This document shows, piece by piece, positions 1-10,800 of a stretch of 64,000 nt of DNA. The notes below the pieces were generated by a model. The model was not told the origin of the DNA, ran no database searches, and worked only from the letters and a program-made list of their open reading frames with translations. How positions within the stretch are numbered: the first letter of the stretch is position 1; each line of letters opens with the position of its first letter. Position numbers and translations under genes: made by a program. Source of the DNA: Zhouia amylolytica (GTDB lineage Bacteria; Bacteroidota; Bacteroidia; Flavobacteriales; Flavobacteriaceae); contig NZ_FPAG01000003.1 in NCBI RefSeq assembly GCF_900116365.1, positions 186,001 through 250,000 of the forward strand, in the 5' to 3' direction.

Positions 1-1
1 T

Positions 2-421
2 GACTATCAGTATGCTGAGGTAAATCAACTACTCTTTTTTACCGATTATTTGCGTCCTTATAGAGAAGATGAATTGGAGCCTTTAAAAGAAATCGCTCGA
101 TTACACAACGCAACGATTACCATACTTTATGTTTCCGAAGGTTATGATTTAACGAATGGTCAGTTATCAAATAAAGAAAGCTTGAAAGAGGCCTTGGAGG
201 GATTGACCTATGAATTTAAAGAGAACACTAACACTAAGGAAACAATGACTGAAACATTAGAAAGCTACCTGGAAGATTCGCAATATGATATGCTTGTAAT
301 GATGAACAGGAAGCATTCGTTTCTGGAGCGATTATTGACCAGACAACAAGTGGAAAAAATTGGTTTTAATTTGAAGATCCCTTTTTTAGTTTTAAGAAGT
401 AACGAAGCCATTAATTGGTAA
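2..421 (+). CDS. Universal stress protein (UspA family), 5' end outside window
   Basis: The reading frame is open from base 2 to a TAA at 421, so the gene starts before the window. About 139 residues of the C-terminal part are visible. The frame contains FFTDYLRPYRE, like the start of a Usp domain (strand followed by helix). It continues with ITILYVSEGYD and DMLVMMNRKHSFLERLLTRQ and ends KIPFLVLRS, the usual order of the second Usp domain in two-domain flavobacterial proteins. The family comprises cytoplasmic stress or nucleotide-binding proteins of uncertain role. The internal TTG at 50 is not the start, because the coding pattern clearly extends upstream of it. Confidence 0.75.
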   Translation, partial: DYQYAEVNQLLFFTDYLRPYREDELEPLKEIARLHNATITILYVSEGYDLTNGQLSNKESLKEALEGLTYEFKENTNTKETMTETLESYLEDSQYDMLVMMNRKHSFLERLLTRQQVEKIGFNLKIPFLVLRSNEAINW

Positions 422-603
422 AAACTCAACTACCATAACTATCAAAACATAGCATTTTTTAAAATACTTATTTTATTTTTTAAAAGAACCGGAATCTTAT
501 TCGATGTTTATTTCATTGAAGTAATCTTGCCATGGAGGTCTACGATGATTTCTTTTATCTTTTTTCTGATCGGTATTAACAAATGAAGGTTCTTTTTTTC
601 GAT

Positions 604-611
604 TATATTTG
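604..611 (+). promoter_or_regulatory. Candidate -7 promoter element (TATATTTG)
   Basis: TATATTTG fits the Bacteroidota -7 consensus TAnnTTTG exactly and lies 17 nt before the GTG start of the following lipoprotein gene. No clear TTTG -33 element is seen at the expected distance. A start site here would leave a very short 5' leader. Confidence 0.4.
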
Positions 612-628
612 TTCAAATCTTATCAAGT

Positions 629-2719
629 GTGAGTCAAAAATATATTATTATCTGTCTTTTTATGTTGGCATTGGTGGGGTGTGGTGATAATCAATCAAAA
701 CCTTCTAAAGAGCCAAAATTCACGAATAATTTAGTTAATGAATCGAGTCTGTACCTTAAACAGCACGCACATAATCCGGTACATTGGGAGCCATGGAATG
801 ATAGCCTGTTTAACACAGCTCAGGATGCAAATAAATTATTGGTGATTAGTATTGGTTATGCTTCTTGTCATTGGTGTCATGTAATGGAAAGAGAGACATT
901 TCAGGATACGCTGATCGCTGAATATATGAATGAAAAGTTCATTAATATTAAAGTTGACAGAGAGGAGCGCCCTGATATCGACCAATTATACATGACGGCG
1001 GCTCAAATAATGAACGGGAATTCAGGATGGCCTTTAAACGTGGTGGCACTTCCGAATGGTAAGCCATTATATGCCGGTACTTACCATAGTAAAGACGAGT
1101 GGGAAGTAGTGCTAAAGAAAATGGTGAGCTTTTACAATCAATATCCTGATAAGGCCAACGAGTATGCCAATTCAATTGCCGCTGGAGTTAAACAAATAAA
1201 TGCTATTATCGACATTCCAAAAGAGCAAATCACCTTAGAGGATGTTAAACAAGCTGTAGATAGCTGGTCTGAACAATGGGATCTCTTGTATGGTGGTGAT
1301 AAGGGAGGTCAAAAATTTATGGTTCCTGAACGGATAAGTTTTCTTATGAAATATGCTTTTTTATCTGATGATCAGCTGGCGAACACACATGTCAAAAACT
1401 CTTTGGATAAAATGGCACTCGGAGGCGTTAATGATGTTGTTGGTGGAGGCTTTTTCAGATATAGTGTCGATTCGCAGTGGAAGGTACCTCATTTTGAAAA
1501 AATGCTTTATGATAATGCACAGTTAATGAGTTTATATGCACAAGCCTATAAAAACTATCAAAATGAATTATATAAAGAAGTTTTGGAAGGTCTCATCGAA
1601 TTTACGAAGAATGAAATGCATGATGAGAATGGGGGATACTTTGCCTCTATAGACTCTAATAGTGAAGGTAGGGAAGGGGGCTATTACCTATGGACCAAAC
1701 AGGAGTTGAAAGAAATTCTTAATGACGATTATGAACTGTTTGAATCACTTTATGGAATAGCGAATGAACCATTTGAGGGAGCCTATTATAACCTTTACAG
1801 GTCAATGAGTTTAGAGGATTATGCCAAACAAAACAACCTTGAACTCGCAAACGTGAAGCAACGAATTGAAGGCTGTATTAATAAACTTGCAAAAATCAGG
1901 GAGGAACGTGTTAAACCGGTGGTAGATGAAAAGAAGATTACCTCCTGGAACGCATTAATGATTAATGGATTTGTGGATGCATATAAAGCCTTAGGGGATG
2001 AGAATTTATTGAATAATGCCATGAATACAGCGGCATTCATTTTGAATGAGGGTATTGATGCCAAAGGTGAATTGAAACATACACTAAATGATAATGTAAA
2101 ATCAGAAAGTGGATTTTTAGACGACTATGCATTTACTATCGATGCCCTGATCGAATTGTATAAAGTTACTCTCGATGAAATGTATATTGATAAGGCTAGC
2201 GGACTTATGGATAAGGTGATGAAGCTATTTTATGAGCCTGATTCAGGGATGTTTACCTTTAATCAGGGTACTGTTGTGTTCTCAGAACTCGTTAAAACAG
2301 ATGATGGTGTTATACCATCACCAAATACTTTAATGGCAAAGAACTTTTTCCAATTATATCATATCAAGGGAGAAAATGCATATGAATCATATTATGAAAA
2401 AATGCTTTCCAATATGAAGCCTTCTTTAATTAAACACCCTGCCAACTATGCGAAATGGCTCAACCTTTCTTTAAATGAGGCCTTTCCTTTTTATGAAATA
2501 GTCATAGTTGGAGAAAATGCCTTTTCAAAGGTTAACAAAATAAATAATAATTATTTGCCTAATAGTATTGTGATTGGCACTAAAGGGCCTTCGACTTTGA
2601 GTCTTTTTGAAAATAGATATGTTGAAGGGCAGACATTTATTTACGTGTGTCAAAATAAGACCTGTAAATTACCTGTAAAAGAAGTAGAGGTAGCTTTAGA
2701 GCAAATGAGCGATTTTTAG
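629..2719 (+). CDS. DUF255 thioredoxin-fold lipoprotein (YyaL/SPATA20 family)
   Basis: The protein has 696 residues. It starts with a lipoprotein signal (hydrophobic run, then LVGC with Cys18). Next comes a DUF255/thioredoxin-like domain beginning NLVNESSLYLKQHAHNPVHW and holding the GYASCHWCHVM redox-like motif near residue 90. The rest resembles the alpha/alpha-barrel (N-acylglucosamine 2-epimerase-like) part of the YyaL/SPATA20 family, with FLDDYAFTIDALIELY. The length agrees with the family (about 670-750). The biochemical role of this family is not firmly known. The start is GTG, because the next ATG would remove most of the signal peptide. The gene ends at a terminator shared with the convergent VCBS gene. 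Confidence 0.85.
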   Translation: MSQKYIIICLFMLALVGCGDNQSKPSKEPKFTNNLVNESSLYLKQHAHNPVHWEPWNDSLFNTAQDANKLLVISIGYASCHWCHVMERETFQDTLIAEYMNEKFINIKVDREERPDIDQLYMTAAQIMNGNSGWPLNVVALPNGKPLYAGTYHSKDEWEVVLKKMVSFYNQYPDKANEYANSIAAGVKQINAIIDIPKEQITLEDVKQAVDSWSEQWDLLYGGDKGGQKFMVPERISFLMKYAFLSDDQLANTHVKNSLDKMALGGVNDVVGGGFFRYSVDSQWKVPHFEKMLYDNAQLMSLYAQAYKNYQNELYKEVLEGLIEFTKNEMHDENGGYFASIDSNSEGREGGYYLWTKQELKEILNDDYELFESLYGIANEPFEGAYYNLYRSMSLEDYAKQNNLELANVKQRIEGCINKLAKIREERVKPVVDEKKITSWNALMINGFVDAYKALGDENLLNNAMNTAAFILNEGIDAKGELKHTLNDNVKSESGFLDDYAFTIDALIELYKVTLDEMYIDKASGLMDKVMKLFYEPDSGMFTFNQGTVVFSELVKTDDGVIPSPNTLMAKNFFQLYHIKGENAYESYYEKMLSNMKPSLIKHPANYAKWLNLSLNEAFPFYEIVIVGENAFSKVNKINNNYLPNSIVIGTKGPSTLSLFENRYVEGQTFIYVCQNKTCKLPVKEVEVALEQMSDF

Positions 2720-2736
2720 CGCTTGATATAAGAAAT

Positions 2737-2778
2737 AAAAAAACCCGATTTTGAGCATACTCAAATCGGGTTTTTTTA
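2737..2778. terminator. Bidirectional intrinsic terminator
   Basis: AAACCCGATTT and AAATCGGGTTT form a stem (one bulged T, extended by GAG/CTC) around the loop CATA. It has A-rich and T-rich flanks on both sides and lies between two convergent genes. Confidence 0.85.
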
Positions 2779-2783
2779 TTGGG

Positions 2784-5700
2784 TTAGTTTATTGAAATCA
2801 AAGAAAGTTCATCGTTGTTCCTGGCGATTAGAAGTGCCTTTTTATTCCCAACAGTAATAATTGAAGCATCTTTTACATCTCCACCGGCCCATAAATTAAT
2901 ATCATTGTTTGGTATTACCTTATAATTTCCGTTTTGGGATAATTGTAATAACTGTCCATAACTTGCATCATTCCTTGGGGTTTCCACCTCAGAGCCATAA
3001 AGATTACCTAATAGCAAGATTTCTTTTTCTTTGTTGTCAGTAAAGTGGTCAACTATAATTTTGTTAACCGACGATAACTGGGCGTGATTTTCTAAGGGTT
3101 TAAATTCAAATGAAGTGCCCTTATTAATCAATAGACTGGTAGCAAAATTATTTGCTTCATATGATATGCCTTTCTCAAGTTCCTGACCATAGATGTCTTT
3201 GATATTAGCATTTCCATATTCGTTGTACGTCTTGAATTTCTTCTTAATAAAAGGCATTTGTCCGGAAGAACACTCTCTTCCTCTTACAGGATAAATTTCA
3301 TTTTTTTGTTGATACCCTAAAACGATATCGTCGGTATCGTTCTTGTCAAAATCGTTAACAAACATAAAGAAAGGCTCATCTTTTGTCGCTTTATATTTAT
3401 AATTCAGTCCTAAGTTACCGGCTATAATATCGGCATCGCCATCCTGGTCAATGTCCTCAACAGCTAAGCTGCTCCACCAACCAATTTCTTTGTCAAGGCC
3501 ATAGTCAGAAGTTTTATTAATAAATCCGTCCTTTTCATTAATAAATATTTCAATCGGACCCCATTCATTGGCAACAATAAGATCGGCGACATCGTCATTA
3601 TTTATATCGTGCCACAGGGAAGCAGTAATCATGGTATGGTCTAACATATCCGGTATTTTACTTTCTGTAACATCGACAAATTTAACTTGGTCTGCACTGC
3701 TTTGGTTTTCTAATAAGTAGCTTTTTGAATAGCGGCCATAAAAACCTGGTTGTACACGAGTCCCTATAAAAAGATCTATATCTCCGTCGTTATCGTAATC
3801 ATTAGCACTAATTCTTAAGCCACTACCTGTTATCTCCGGTAAAGCTGAAATATTTTTACTGAAATTACCTTTACCGTCATTTACATATAAGCGATCTTGG
3901 TAGTAAGGATGGTTGGGCTCATATTCATAGCCGCCGCTAATGACATATAGGTCCATATCGCCATCCTGGTCAGCATCAAAGAATAGTGCACCCGTATCTT
4001 CATGATTTGAATCACCGGAGAACGGAGTAACCTTCTTTTCAAAGGTGCGATTGGATGTCTGCAGGTAAATGGCACTAGCCTGATCTTTGGCTCCACCTAT
4101 AAAAAAATCTTCCAAACCATCACCGTTAACATCAGCAACAGCCAGAGCAGGTCCTAATCTTGACATTCTATGAGGTAGAAGCGTTTCCTTATAGAAATCG
4201 TTAAAATCATTTTCAGTATGGGTATAAGCGATTCCGGTTTCTTCGGTAATGTCTTTAAATAACTTATTATTTGGATTTTCAGCCACTGCCTCATCGCTTG
4301 TTCCCTCAGGATAGCTTATTTCTAATTCTTGTCCACCCTTTATATTCGTTAGAGCAGTTATTTTGTTATCAGGCCAGATAACGCGAATGCTATCAATATC
4401 TGGGGTGTTTCCAAGACCAAAATGTATTTTATCAGCGGTAGCAGATTGAAACCCTCTGGAGAAATAATTCTCAGCAATTTGTTTCCCCTTCTCACTATAC
4501 AATTCAATACGTGAACCAACCGCAAAAACGTTGTCTTTAGACCCTTTAAGTTTAACCTTTATGTAATTGTTTTCGGAAATGGTGTTGTTTTGGTAAATAA
4601 AAGACATACTAGCCGAATTGTTCACCACGATATCCAGATCACCATCATTGTCTAAATCGGCATAAGCAGCTCCATTTGAATTCGACTCAGGTTGCTTGAG
4701 CTTTAATTTTTTAAAGCTTAGATCCGAATTGTTTAGATAAAAGTAATTCTCCTTTTTTCTTAATGGCATTTTATCCATTAAGTCTTTTATGTAACTCTGG
4801 GTTTCAATTGCTTCGTTCTCAATAACTTCCTCTTGCTTTTTCTTGCGATATCGTACAAAATCGTTATTTCTAAAATCTCTTTTTATACCATTAGAAACAA
4901 AAATATCTTTATACCCGTTATTATCCATGTCAAAAAATAATGGGGCCCAGCTCCAATCAGTGCTCGATACATCAGCTAACTGAGCTATATCGGAAAACAT
5001 CGGATTTCCTGTTTCAGCGTCAATTCCATTGTTGAGCTGAAGTGTATTATACATGTATTGATGATGTAACCCGAGATTGACATGCTTGTAAAAACGCTCA
5101 GGGTTCATCCCGCTCATACTGGTTTTCTGGGTATAATTATCCTCTGCCATCATATCGACAGCCATGATGTCCAGAAGGCCATCATTGTTAATATCTGCAA
5201 TGTCATTACCCATTGAAAAATTAGATACGTGTCCGAATGATTGTAAAGAAACCTCTCTGAAAGTTCCGTCCTGATTGTTGATGTATAAATGATCTTTCTC
5301 TGAAAAGTCATTGCCGACGTAGATGTCAGGCCATAAGTCGTTGTTGAGGTCACCGATGGCTACACCCAATCCAAATCCAAGCATATTGTTGATAATACCA
5401 GCTTTATCAGATACATTAACAAATTTTCCATTGTTGTTTTGGTACAAGCGTTCACCTCTGTAAGTGCTGTTTTTATCAATGAGTTGATCGATCGAATTTT
5501 CATCGTACAATTCGATCCCATGGTTGATAACAAACATGTCCAGATCCCCATCCTTGTCGTAATCTAAAAAGGCTGTTTGTGTAGTAAAATCAGGAAGATC
5601 TAAACCGTATTCTTTAGCCTTATCTTCAAAGACAGGAATACCGTTTTTATTAAGTCCGGTGTTAATAAGAAGTTCATTACGTCTCTTTTCAGCATCTTTT

Positions 5701-6131
5701 ATTTTACCTGACTTACTGTAGTAAATATCCATGAGTCCATCATTGTTGATATCTACTACGGTAACTCCTGTACCAAATCCATATCCTCCTTGTGCATTTG
5801 CTTCCTCAGTTACGTCCTTGAACTTCATATCACCTTGGTTCAAATAGAGTTTGTTCGATTTTAAACAATCGACAAAATAGATATCCAGAAGATCATCGTT
5901 GTTAAAATCTGCCACCGCAACGCCACCGCCATTGTAATAATATTCATAAAACAACCCGTTCATATAGGTAGTTTCTTTAAGCTCATTATTAAAATGGATG
6001 CCAGTAGTATTTTCAGAAAGAACAGTAAACAGCTCCTGTGTTTCGACCGCTTTTTCCGGTTCTTTTGTTTCTTTTTCTTTGCAAGATGCAAGAAATGTAA
6101 GTATAAAACTTAGTGTGATTACTTTTTTCAT
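2784..6131 (-). CDS. VCBS/FG-GAP repeat lipoprotein with ASPIC/UnbV domain, PUL accessory
   Basis: The protein has 1115 residues and a lipoprotein signal (MKKVITLSFILTFLASC, Cys17), so it probably sits on the outer membrane. At least a dozen calcium-binding-like repeats of the form D-x-(N/D)-x-D-G-x-x-D-(I/L) are spread along the chain, for example DINNDGLMDIYY, DYDKDGDLDMFV, DLDNDGDLDIVV and DYDNDGDIDLFIG. They are typical of FG-GAP/VCBS beta-propellers. A central ASPIC/UnbV-like stretch (NYIKVKLKGSKDNVFAVGSR...GRGFQSA-type, around residues 520-620) separates two repeat halves. Proteins of this kind often follow SusCD pairs in Bacteroidota and are thought to bind glycan or the SusCD complex; the exact role is unproven. 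It follows susD with a 94-nt gap that holds a terminator hairpin, so its expression probably depends on read-through. Confidence 0.85.
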   Translation of the reverse strand: MKKVITLSFILTFLASCKEKETKEPEKAVETQELFTVLSENTTGIHFNNELKETTYMNGLFYEYYYNGGGVAVADFNNDDLLDIYFVDCLKSNKLYLNQGDMKFKDVTEEANAQGGYGFGTGVTVVDINNDGLMDIYYSKSGKIKDAEKRRNELLINTGLNKNGIPVFEDKAKEYGLDLPDFTTQTAFLDYDKDGDLDMFVINHGIELYDENSIDQLIDKNSTYRGERLYQNNNGKFVNVSDKAGIINNMLGFGLGVAIGDLNNDLWPDIYVGNDFSEKDHLYINNQDGTFREVSLQSFGHVSNFSMGNDIADINNDGLLDIMAVDMMAEDNYTQKTSMSGMNPERFYKHVNLGLHHQYMYNTLQLNNGIDAETGNPMFSDIAQLADVSSTDWSWAPLFFDMDNNGYKDIFVSNGIKRDFRNNDFVRYRKKKQEEVIENEAIETQSYIKDLMDKMPLRKKENYFYLNNSDLSFKKLKLKQPESNSNGAAYADLDNDGDLDIVVNNSASMSFIYQNNTISENNYIKVKLKGSKDNVFAVGSRIELYSEKGKQIAENYFSRGFQSATADKIHFGLGNTPDIDSIRVIWPDNKITALTNIKGGQELEISYPEGTSDEAVAENPNNKLFKDITEETGIAYTHTENDFNDFYKETLLPHRMSRLGPALAVADVNGDGLEDFFIGGAKDQASAIYLQTSNRTFEKKVTPFSGDSNHEDTGALFFDADQDGDMDLYVISGGYEYEPNHPYYQDRLYVNDGKGNFSKNISALPEITGSGLRISANDYDNDGDIDLFIGTRVQPGFYGRYSKSYLLENQSSADQVKFVDVTESKIPDMLDHTMITASLWHDINNDDVADLIVANEWGPIEIFINEKDGFINKTSDYGLDKEIGWWSSLAVEDIDQDGDADIIAGNLGLNYKYKATKDEPFFMFVNDFDKNDTDDIVLGYQQKNEIYPVRGRECSSGQMPFIKKKFKTYNEYGNANIKDIYGQELEKGISYEANNFATSLLINKGTSFEFKPLENHAQLSSVNKIIVDHFTDNKEKEILLLGNLYGSEVETPRNDASYGQLLQLSQNGNYKVIPNNDINLWAGGDVKDASIITVGNKKALLIARNNDELSLISIN

Positions 6132-6159
6132 TCGTTTATCATTTTCGGTGAAAAAGATA

Positions 6160-6191
6160 GAAAACCCACCTGATAAAACAAATGGGTTTTC
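6160..6191 (-). terminator. Intrinsic terminator between susD and VCBS gene
   Basis: A perfect 9-bp stem (GAAAACCCA / TGGGTTTTC) is followed on the minus strand by TATCTTTTTC. It lies only about 30 nt upstream of the VCBS gene start, with little room for a separate promoter, so partial termination is likely. Confidence 0.7.
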
Positions 6192-6225
6192 TTTTAATTA
6201 ATCTTATGAGTATTGATAATTACCG

Positions 6226-7800
6226 TTAATCATAACCTGGATTGTTTGGTTTTAGATTAGGGTTTTTGTCAATCTCACTTTGTGGGATAGGGAATAAGTA
6301 ATCTCGATCGTTCCAGGTACGGGTTTCCCAAACTTCTTTTCCATCGTCAATTAAGTCGCCATTTGCATCCATGTCGACTCTGTAAATGGTTAAGACTTCC
6401 GGGTCTCCTGCAATTCCCCATCTTCTGATATCCCAGAAACGATGTTCTTCAAATACGAGTTCTATTCTTCTTTCGTGTCTAAGTTTCGCTCTTAATTCAT
6501 CCTGTCCGGCTAATGCTATTGGTGGCATGTTAGCACGGTCTCTTACAGTATTGATAGCTTGTACAGCCAAATCTAGGTTGTTGCCCGATTCGATAAGAGC
6601 TTCTGCATAGTTTAAATAAACTTCAGCAAGTCTGATATAAATCCAATGCTGTGTGCTTATTAAATTGTGGTTTCTGTCTTCCTGAATGAATTTTTTCAAT
6701 GAGTATCCGGTTCTGGTAAAGTCACCACTTGTAGCAATGCTTTCTCCTCCTCCTGGACGGTGCTCGATTGTGAAGCCTTTCCACTCAGCACCATCGTACA
6801 AGATAGAAGCGTAAAATCTAGGATCTCTACCTTCATATGGGCTTGCCGGATCATAACCTGATCCTGCTTCTTCAGGACGCAAACCAGTAGCTTGCATTTC
6901 ATATTGATCAACTAAATTTTGAGTTGGTCCTGTTCCTCCCCAACCACTAATTTCTCTGGTCGATTTAGGAGTGTTGAATAGGTTCGCATAGTGCCCTTTA
7001 TCTGGATCTTTAAACTGAACATCAAAAATCACTTCTGGGGTGTTATCATCCAAAAACACATTTTGATAATCCGGATCCAGAGAGTGTGTTCCTAAATCAA
7101 TAACCTGCTTAGAAGCACTGGCAGATTCCGCATATTTTTCTTGATATAAAAGTATACGACCTTTCATGGCTAATGCTGAAGCTAAACCACCTCTCGTTGA
7201 AGCAGCGCTTTCTGCATTTTGAAATAAAGAAATTGCAGTATCGAATTCTTCAACTATAAAGTTCAAGGTTTCTTCTTCTGAATTTCTGGATACCAATAGG
7301 TCGTCGTCCAGTTCCTGAGGTTCAGTTATAATCGGCACACCACCAAAAGTTCTTAGGAGGTATGAATAATAGAAACCTCTAAGGAAATGTGCTTCAGCCT
7401 TTAAACGGTTTACTAAACCTTCCGATCCTTCTAATTGGTCATAATTAACAATGAAGTTATTTAACCTTCTGATCTGGCTGTAGCTGTTTGACCACAAACC
7501 ATTAAAAGGTGAATTACCCGCAGTGATATTAGAAGGGTTAAAAATCGTATTAGAAGCTGGCCAAGGGTATGAGTTCTCTGCATCATCAGTGGCAGCATCT
7601 AACATATACCATCCTCGGTTAAAACCATGAGGAATACCAGAATATACTTTGTTTAAATACGTCTCAGCAAATGCCGGATCTGTGAAAATTACATCAGATG
7701 AGATGGCAGTCTGAGGTTCCAGTTCAATAGAGTCCTTGTTACAAGAATATAACAACGACAATGCTATGGTTAAACAAGATAATATCTTTATTTTTTTCAT
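6226..7800 (-). CDS. SusD/RagB-family glycan-binding lipoprotein
   Basis: The protein has 524 residues and a lipoprotein signal ending LLYSC (Cys20). It shows the SusD layout: an N-terminal segment with AEAHFLRGFYYSYLLRTFGGVPII, a middle variable region, and a C-terminal TPR-like part with RLAEVYLNYAEALIESG and LRHERRIELVFEEHRFWDIRRWG, ending FPIPQSEIDKNPNLKPNNPGYD. SusD proteins form the surface lid over the SusC pore and bind the oligosaccharide to be imported. The gene lies 10 nt after the susC stop in the same operon, so the two products surely pair. The ligand cannot be read from the sequence. Confidence 0.95.
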   Translation of the reverse strand: MKKIKILSCLTIALSLLYSCNKDSIELEPQTAISSDVIFTDPAFAETYLNKVYSGIPHGFNRGWYMLDAATDDAENSYPWPASNTIFNPSNITAGNSPFNGLWSNSYSQIRRLNNFIVNYDQLEGSEGLVNRLKAEAHFLRGFYYSYLLRTFGGVPIITEPQELDDDLLVSRNSEEETLNFIVEEFDTAISLFQNAESAASTRGGLASALAMKGRILLYQEKYAESASASKQVIDLGTHSLDPDYQNVFLDDNTPEVIFDVQFKDPDKGHYANLFNTPKSTREISGWGGTGPTQNLVDQYEMQATGLRPEEAGSGYDPASPYEGRDPRFYASILYDGAEWKGFTIEHRPGGGESIATSGDFTRTGYSLKKFIQEDRNHNLISTQHWIYIRLAEVYLNYAEALIESGNNLDLAVQAINTVRDRANMPPIALAGQDELRAKLRHERRIELVFEEHRFWDIRRWGIAGDPEVLTIYRVDMDANGDLIDDGKEVWETRTWNDRDYLFPIPQSEIDKNPNLKPNNPGYD

Positions 7801-7810
7801 TGTAAACGTT

Positions 7811-10800
7811 TTATAGTTGAATGTTAAACCCTAGGCTATAAACCTTTTGTTGTGGATAAAACCAACCTCTCTGTTGTGGGTTTTCAGGATCAAGTTGTTT
7901 AATATCAGAAATGGTAAATAAGTTTCTCCCATTAAGATATACTCTAAATTTATCAAGTCCAATTTTTTCTGCAATTGAATATGGTAACGTATAACCTATT
8001 TCTAAGTTTTTAAAACGTAAATAGTCACCAGCTTCTACCCAGTAAGATGAAACTCTTTCGTTTACGGCATTATTAGCTAAGGTAAGTCTTGGATAACTCG
8101 CATCAGGATTAATAACATTTCCATCAGTTCCTATTTGCGCACGCCCAAGGTGTTTATCGAATACTTTACCTCCGTTAAAGAACGCCCAAGACGCCTCCTG
8201 AGATAAATACATATCGAAGTTAGCAGCCCCCTGGAAAAGCGCAGAGAAATCAAACTGCTTATAGCTGAAGCCAAGGTTAATACCATAAGATATTTCTGGA
8301 GTAGTTCCACGTCCGATCACGGTTCTGTCATCGGCGTTTACGATTCCATCTCCGGTTACATCAACATATTTGATATCTCCCGGTTGTGGGTTTTGTGTTT
8401 GGTAAACCGCACCTGCATCACCTGTTTGCTGTTGAGCATTTGCATTAAGATCGTCAATCTCTTGTTGTGTTAAAAACAATCCGTCAGCTAAATAACCATA
8501 TCTGGTACCTAGAGATCTTCCTGTTTGCCTTAGTAGATCACTTACTGATTCTGACTCGGCGATATCAATGATTTCGTTTTTAGCATATCCAAAATTGAAA
8601 TTCACAAAATAAGTGAAGTCCTTGATGGTATTATTGTGATTTAAAATAATATCAATCCCTTTGTTGTCTACAATACCAATATTTTCAAGTGGTAACTGAC
8701 CTCCAAATGTAGAAGGTACCTCTAAAGCTCTGCTTGTTAAGATATCAGTAGTTCTTTTATAGAATAAATCAGTTTCTAAGCTGAATAGGTTATTCCATAA
8801 TCCTAATTCAATACCAAGGTTGTAAGTTTCTGCTTTTTCCCAGGTAGTCAATGGATCAGGGATACCGTTACTTGAAAGTGTTTTAGAAACGTTACCATCA
8901 TCGATAAAGGCCTCGTTAAAAGAGAATACTTCAATATATCTGAAAGGTTCTATACGGTCATTACCTAATTTACCGTATGAAGCTCTTAATTTAAGGTTGT
9001 TAACAACTTCCGAATTTTTCAGGAATTCTTCCTGAGATAATCTCCATCCTAAAGAGAAAGACGGGAAAAAGTCAAATCTTGAATCCTCACTGAATTTGTA
9101 AGACCCATCATATCTACCATTAAATTCAAATAAATACTTATCAGCATAAGAGTAAGTAAACCTTCCGGCATAACCCATAATGGCAGTTTCGTAAGTAGCA
9201 TTTGAGTTGGTTCTTGTAGCTTCATCACCTGCAACAAAGAAGTCTACTGATGTTCCAAGGAAGTTGGTTCTACCTGCAGATAAGATGTTGTATTCAGTTG
9301 CTGTTCTCGAATAGATAAGTTTAGCGCCTAAATCGTGTTCACCAAAACTTTTGCTATAGTTTAAGATAGCTTCAGTAGTTAACTGATAACCCTGTGCCAT
9401 AGATTCAGAGAGACTGGCAGTTTCTCCTCGGTCAGCCGGAGTACTAAGGTTAAATTCCCCGGTATTGGCATTATAAGAGGTATAAGATGTTGGAACGGTA
9501 AATATTTTTCTTCTTCCAACGAAGTTATCGCGATTTTCATTGCTTCCACCGGCAGATCTGTCATAAGCTACCTGACCTGTGAAATCTAAACCGTCAACAG
9601 GGAGGTCAATGTTTAAAGCAAGTCTTGATTGAAATGCAAAATCCTCAGATTTGTTATATCCACCTTCGTTAATTGCTGGATATAAACTGAACTGCGAATA
9701 CCCGCCATTTGAAAACTGGTTTACCTCTGTTGGTGGAGTTCTCATAATTCTTGAAAACAGAGTACCTGCAGACATTGCCGGACGCTCGGTGTTTTCGATA
9801 TCACCACTAAAATCAGCTTGTAAATTGATGCGGTTACTGATATCTACATCAATATTAGATCTGAAATTAAATCGGTCATATCTGTTGTTTTCATATAAAC
9901 CATCCTGGTATAAATACCCTAATGAGGTAAAGTAACGTACTTTTTCGTAGCTACCGCGAACAGAAAGGTCATGAGATTGAATTAAAGAATTAGATTTTAA
10001 AGTTTCATCAATCCAATCAGTGTTTGGATGGGTGTCAGGCGACGAACCATCTCTGAACAGATCAAGATCTGTTTGGTCGTAAGCCGCTGCAGTTCCATCA
10101 TTAGCGTTAGCTTCATTTAAAAGCCTGGCATAATTGTAAGAATTTAAAAAGTCTGGCATTCTGGTTGGAACCTGAATACCTGAGTAAGAGTTTACACTAA
10201 GCTGAGGTTTAGAATCACCACCTCTTTTAGTGGTAACTAAAATCACCCCGTTAGCAGAACGCATACCGTAAATAGCTCCGGCAGCCGCATCTTTAAGGAC
10301 ACTGATACTTTCAATGTCATTCGGGTTAATACTATTTAAATCTCTTGGAATTCCATCTACTAATACTAATGGTGAATTCGAGTTTAAAGAGCTTAGACCT
10401 CTAATTCTGATCTGTGCGATATCAGCACCAGGCTCACCAGACGATTGTACGGTTACCACACCGGCCATTCTACCTGATAAAGCGCTACTTACATTAGAGG
10501 TAGCATTTTTAACAAGGTCTTCTGATTTTACGGAAGAAATGGAACCGGTTAAGTTAACTTTTTTCTGTTTTCCATAACCCACGACTACCACTTCGTCTAA
10601 TTCCGCGGCATCAGATTGTAATTGAACGTTAAAATTGGATTGATTTCCAATTGAAAGTTCTTGAGTTTTGTAGCCTAAATAGCTAATCTCCAGTACATCA
10701 CCGGATTTTGCTTTAATGGAAAATTTTCCATCAAAATCCGTCGCAACTCCTACGGTAGTATTTTTGATCATTACCGAAGCTCCAGGGATGGGAACCTTCG

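Noticed and set aside
482-596. Complementary arms AAAAGAACC / GGTTCTTTT about 100 nt apart in the 207-nt gap before the DUF255 gene
   Set aside because: The arms are short, A/T-rich and far apart, with no further pairing seen; likely chance. No gene or known riboswitch was recognised in this gap.
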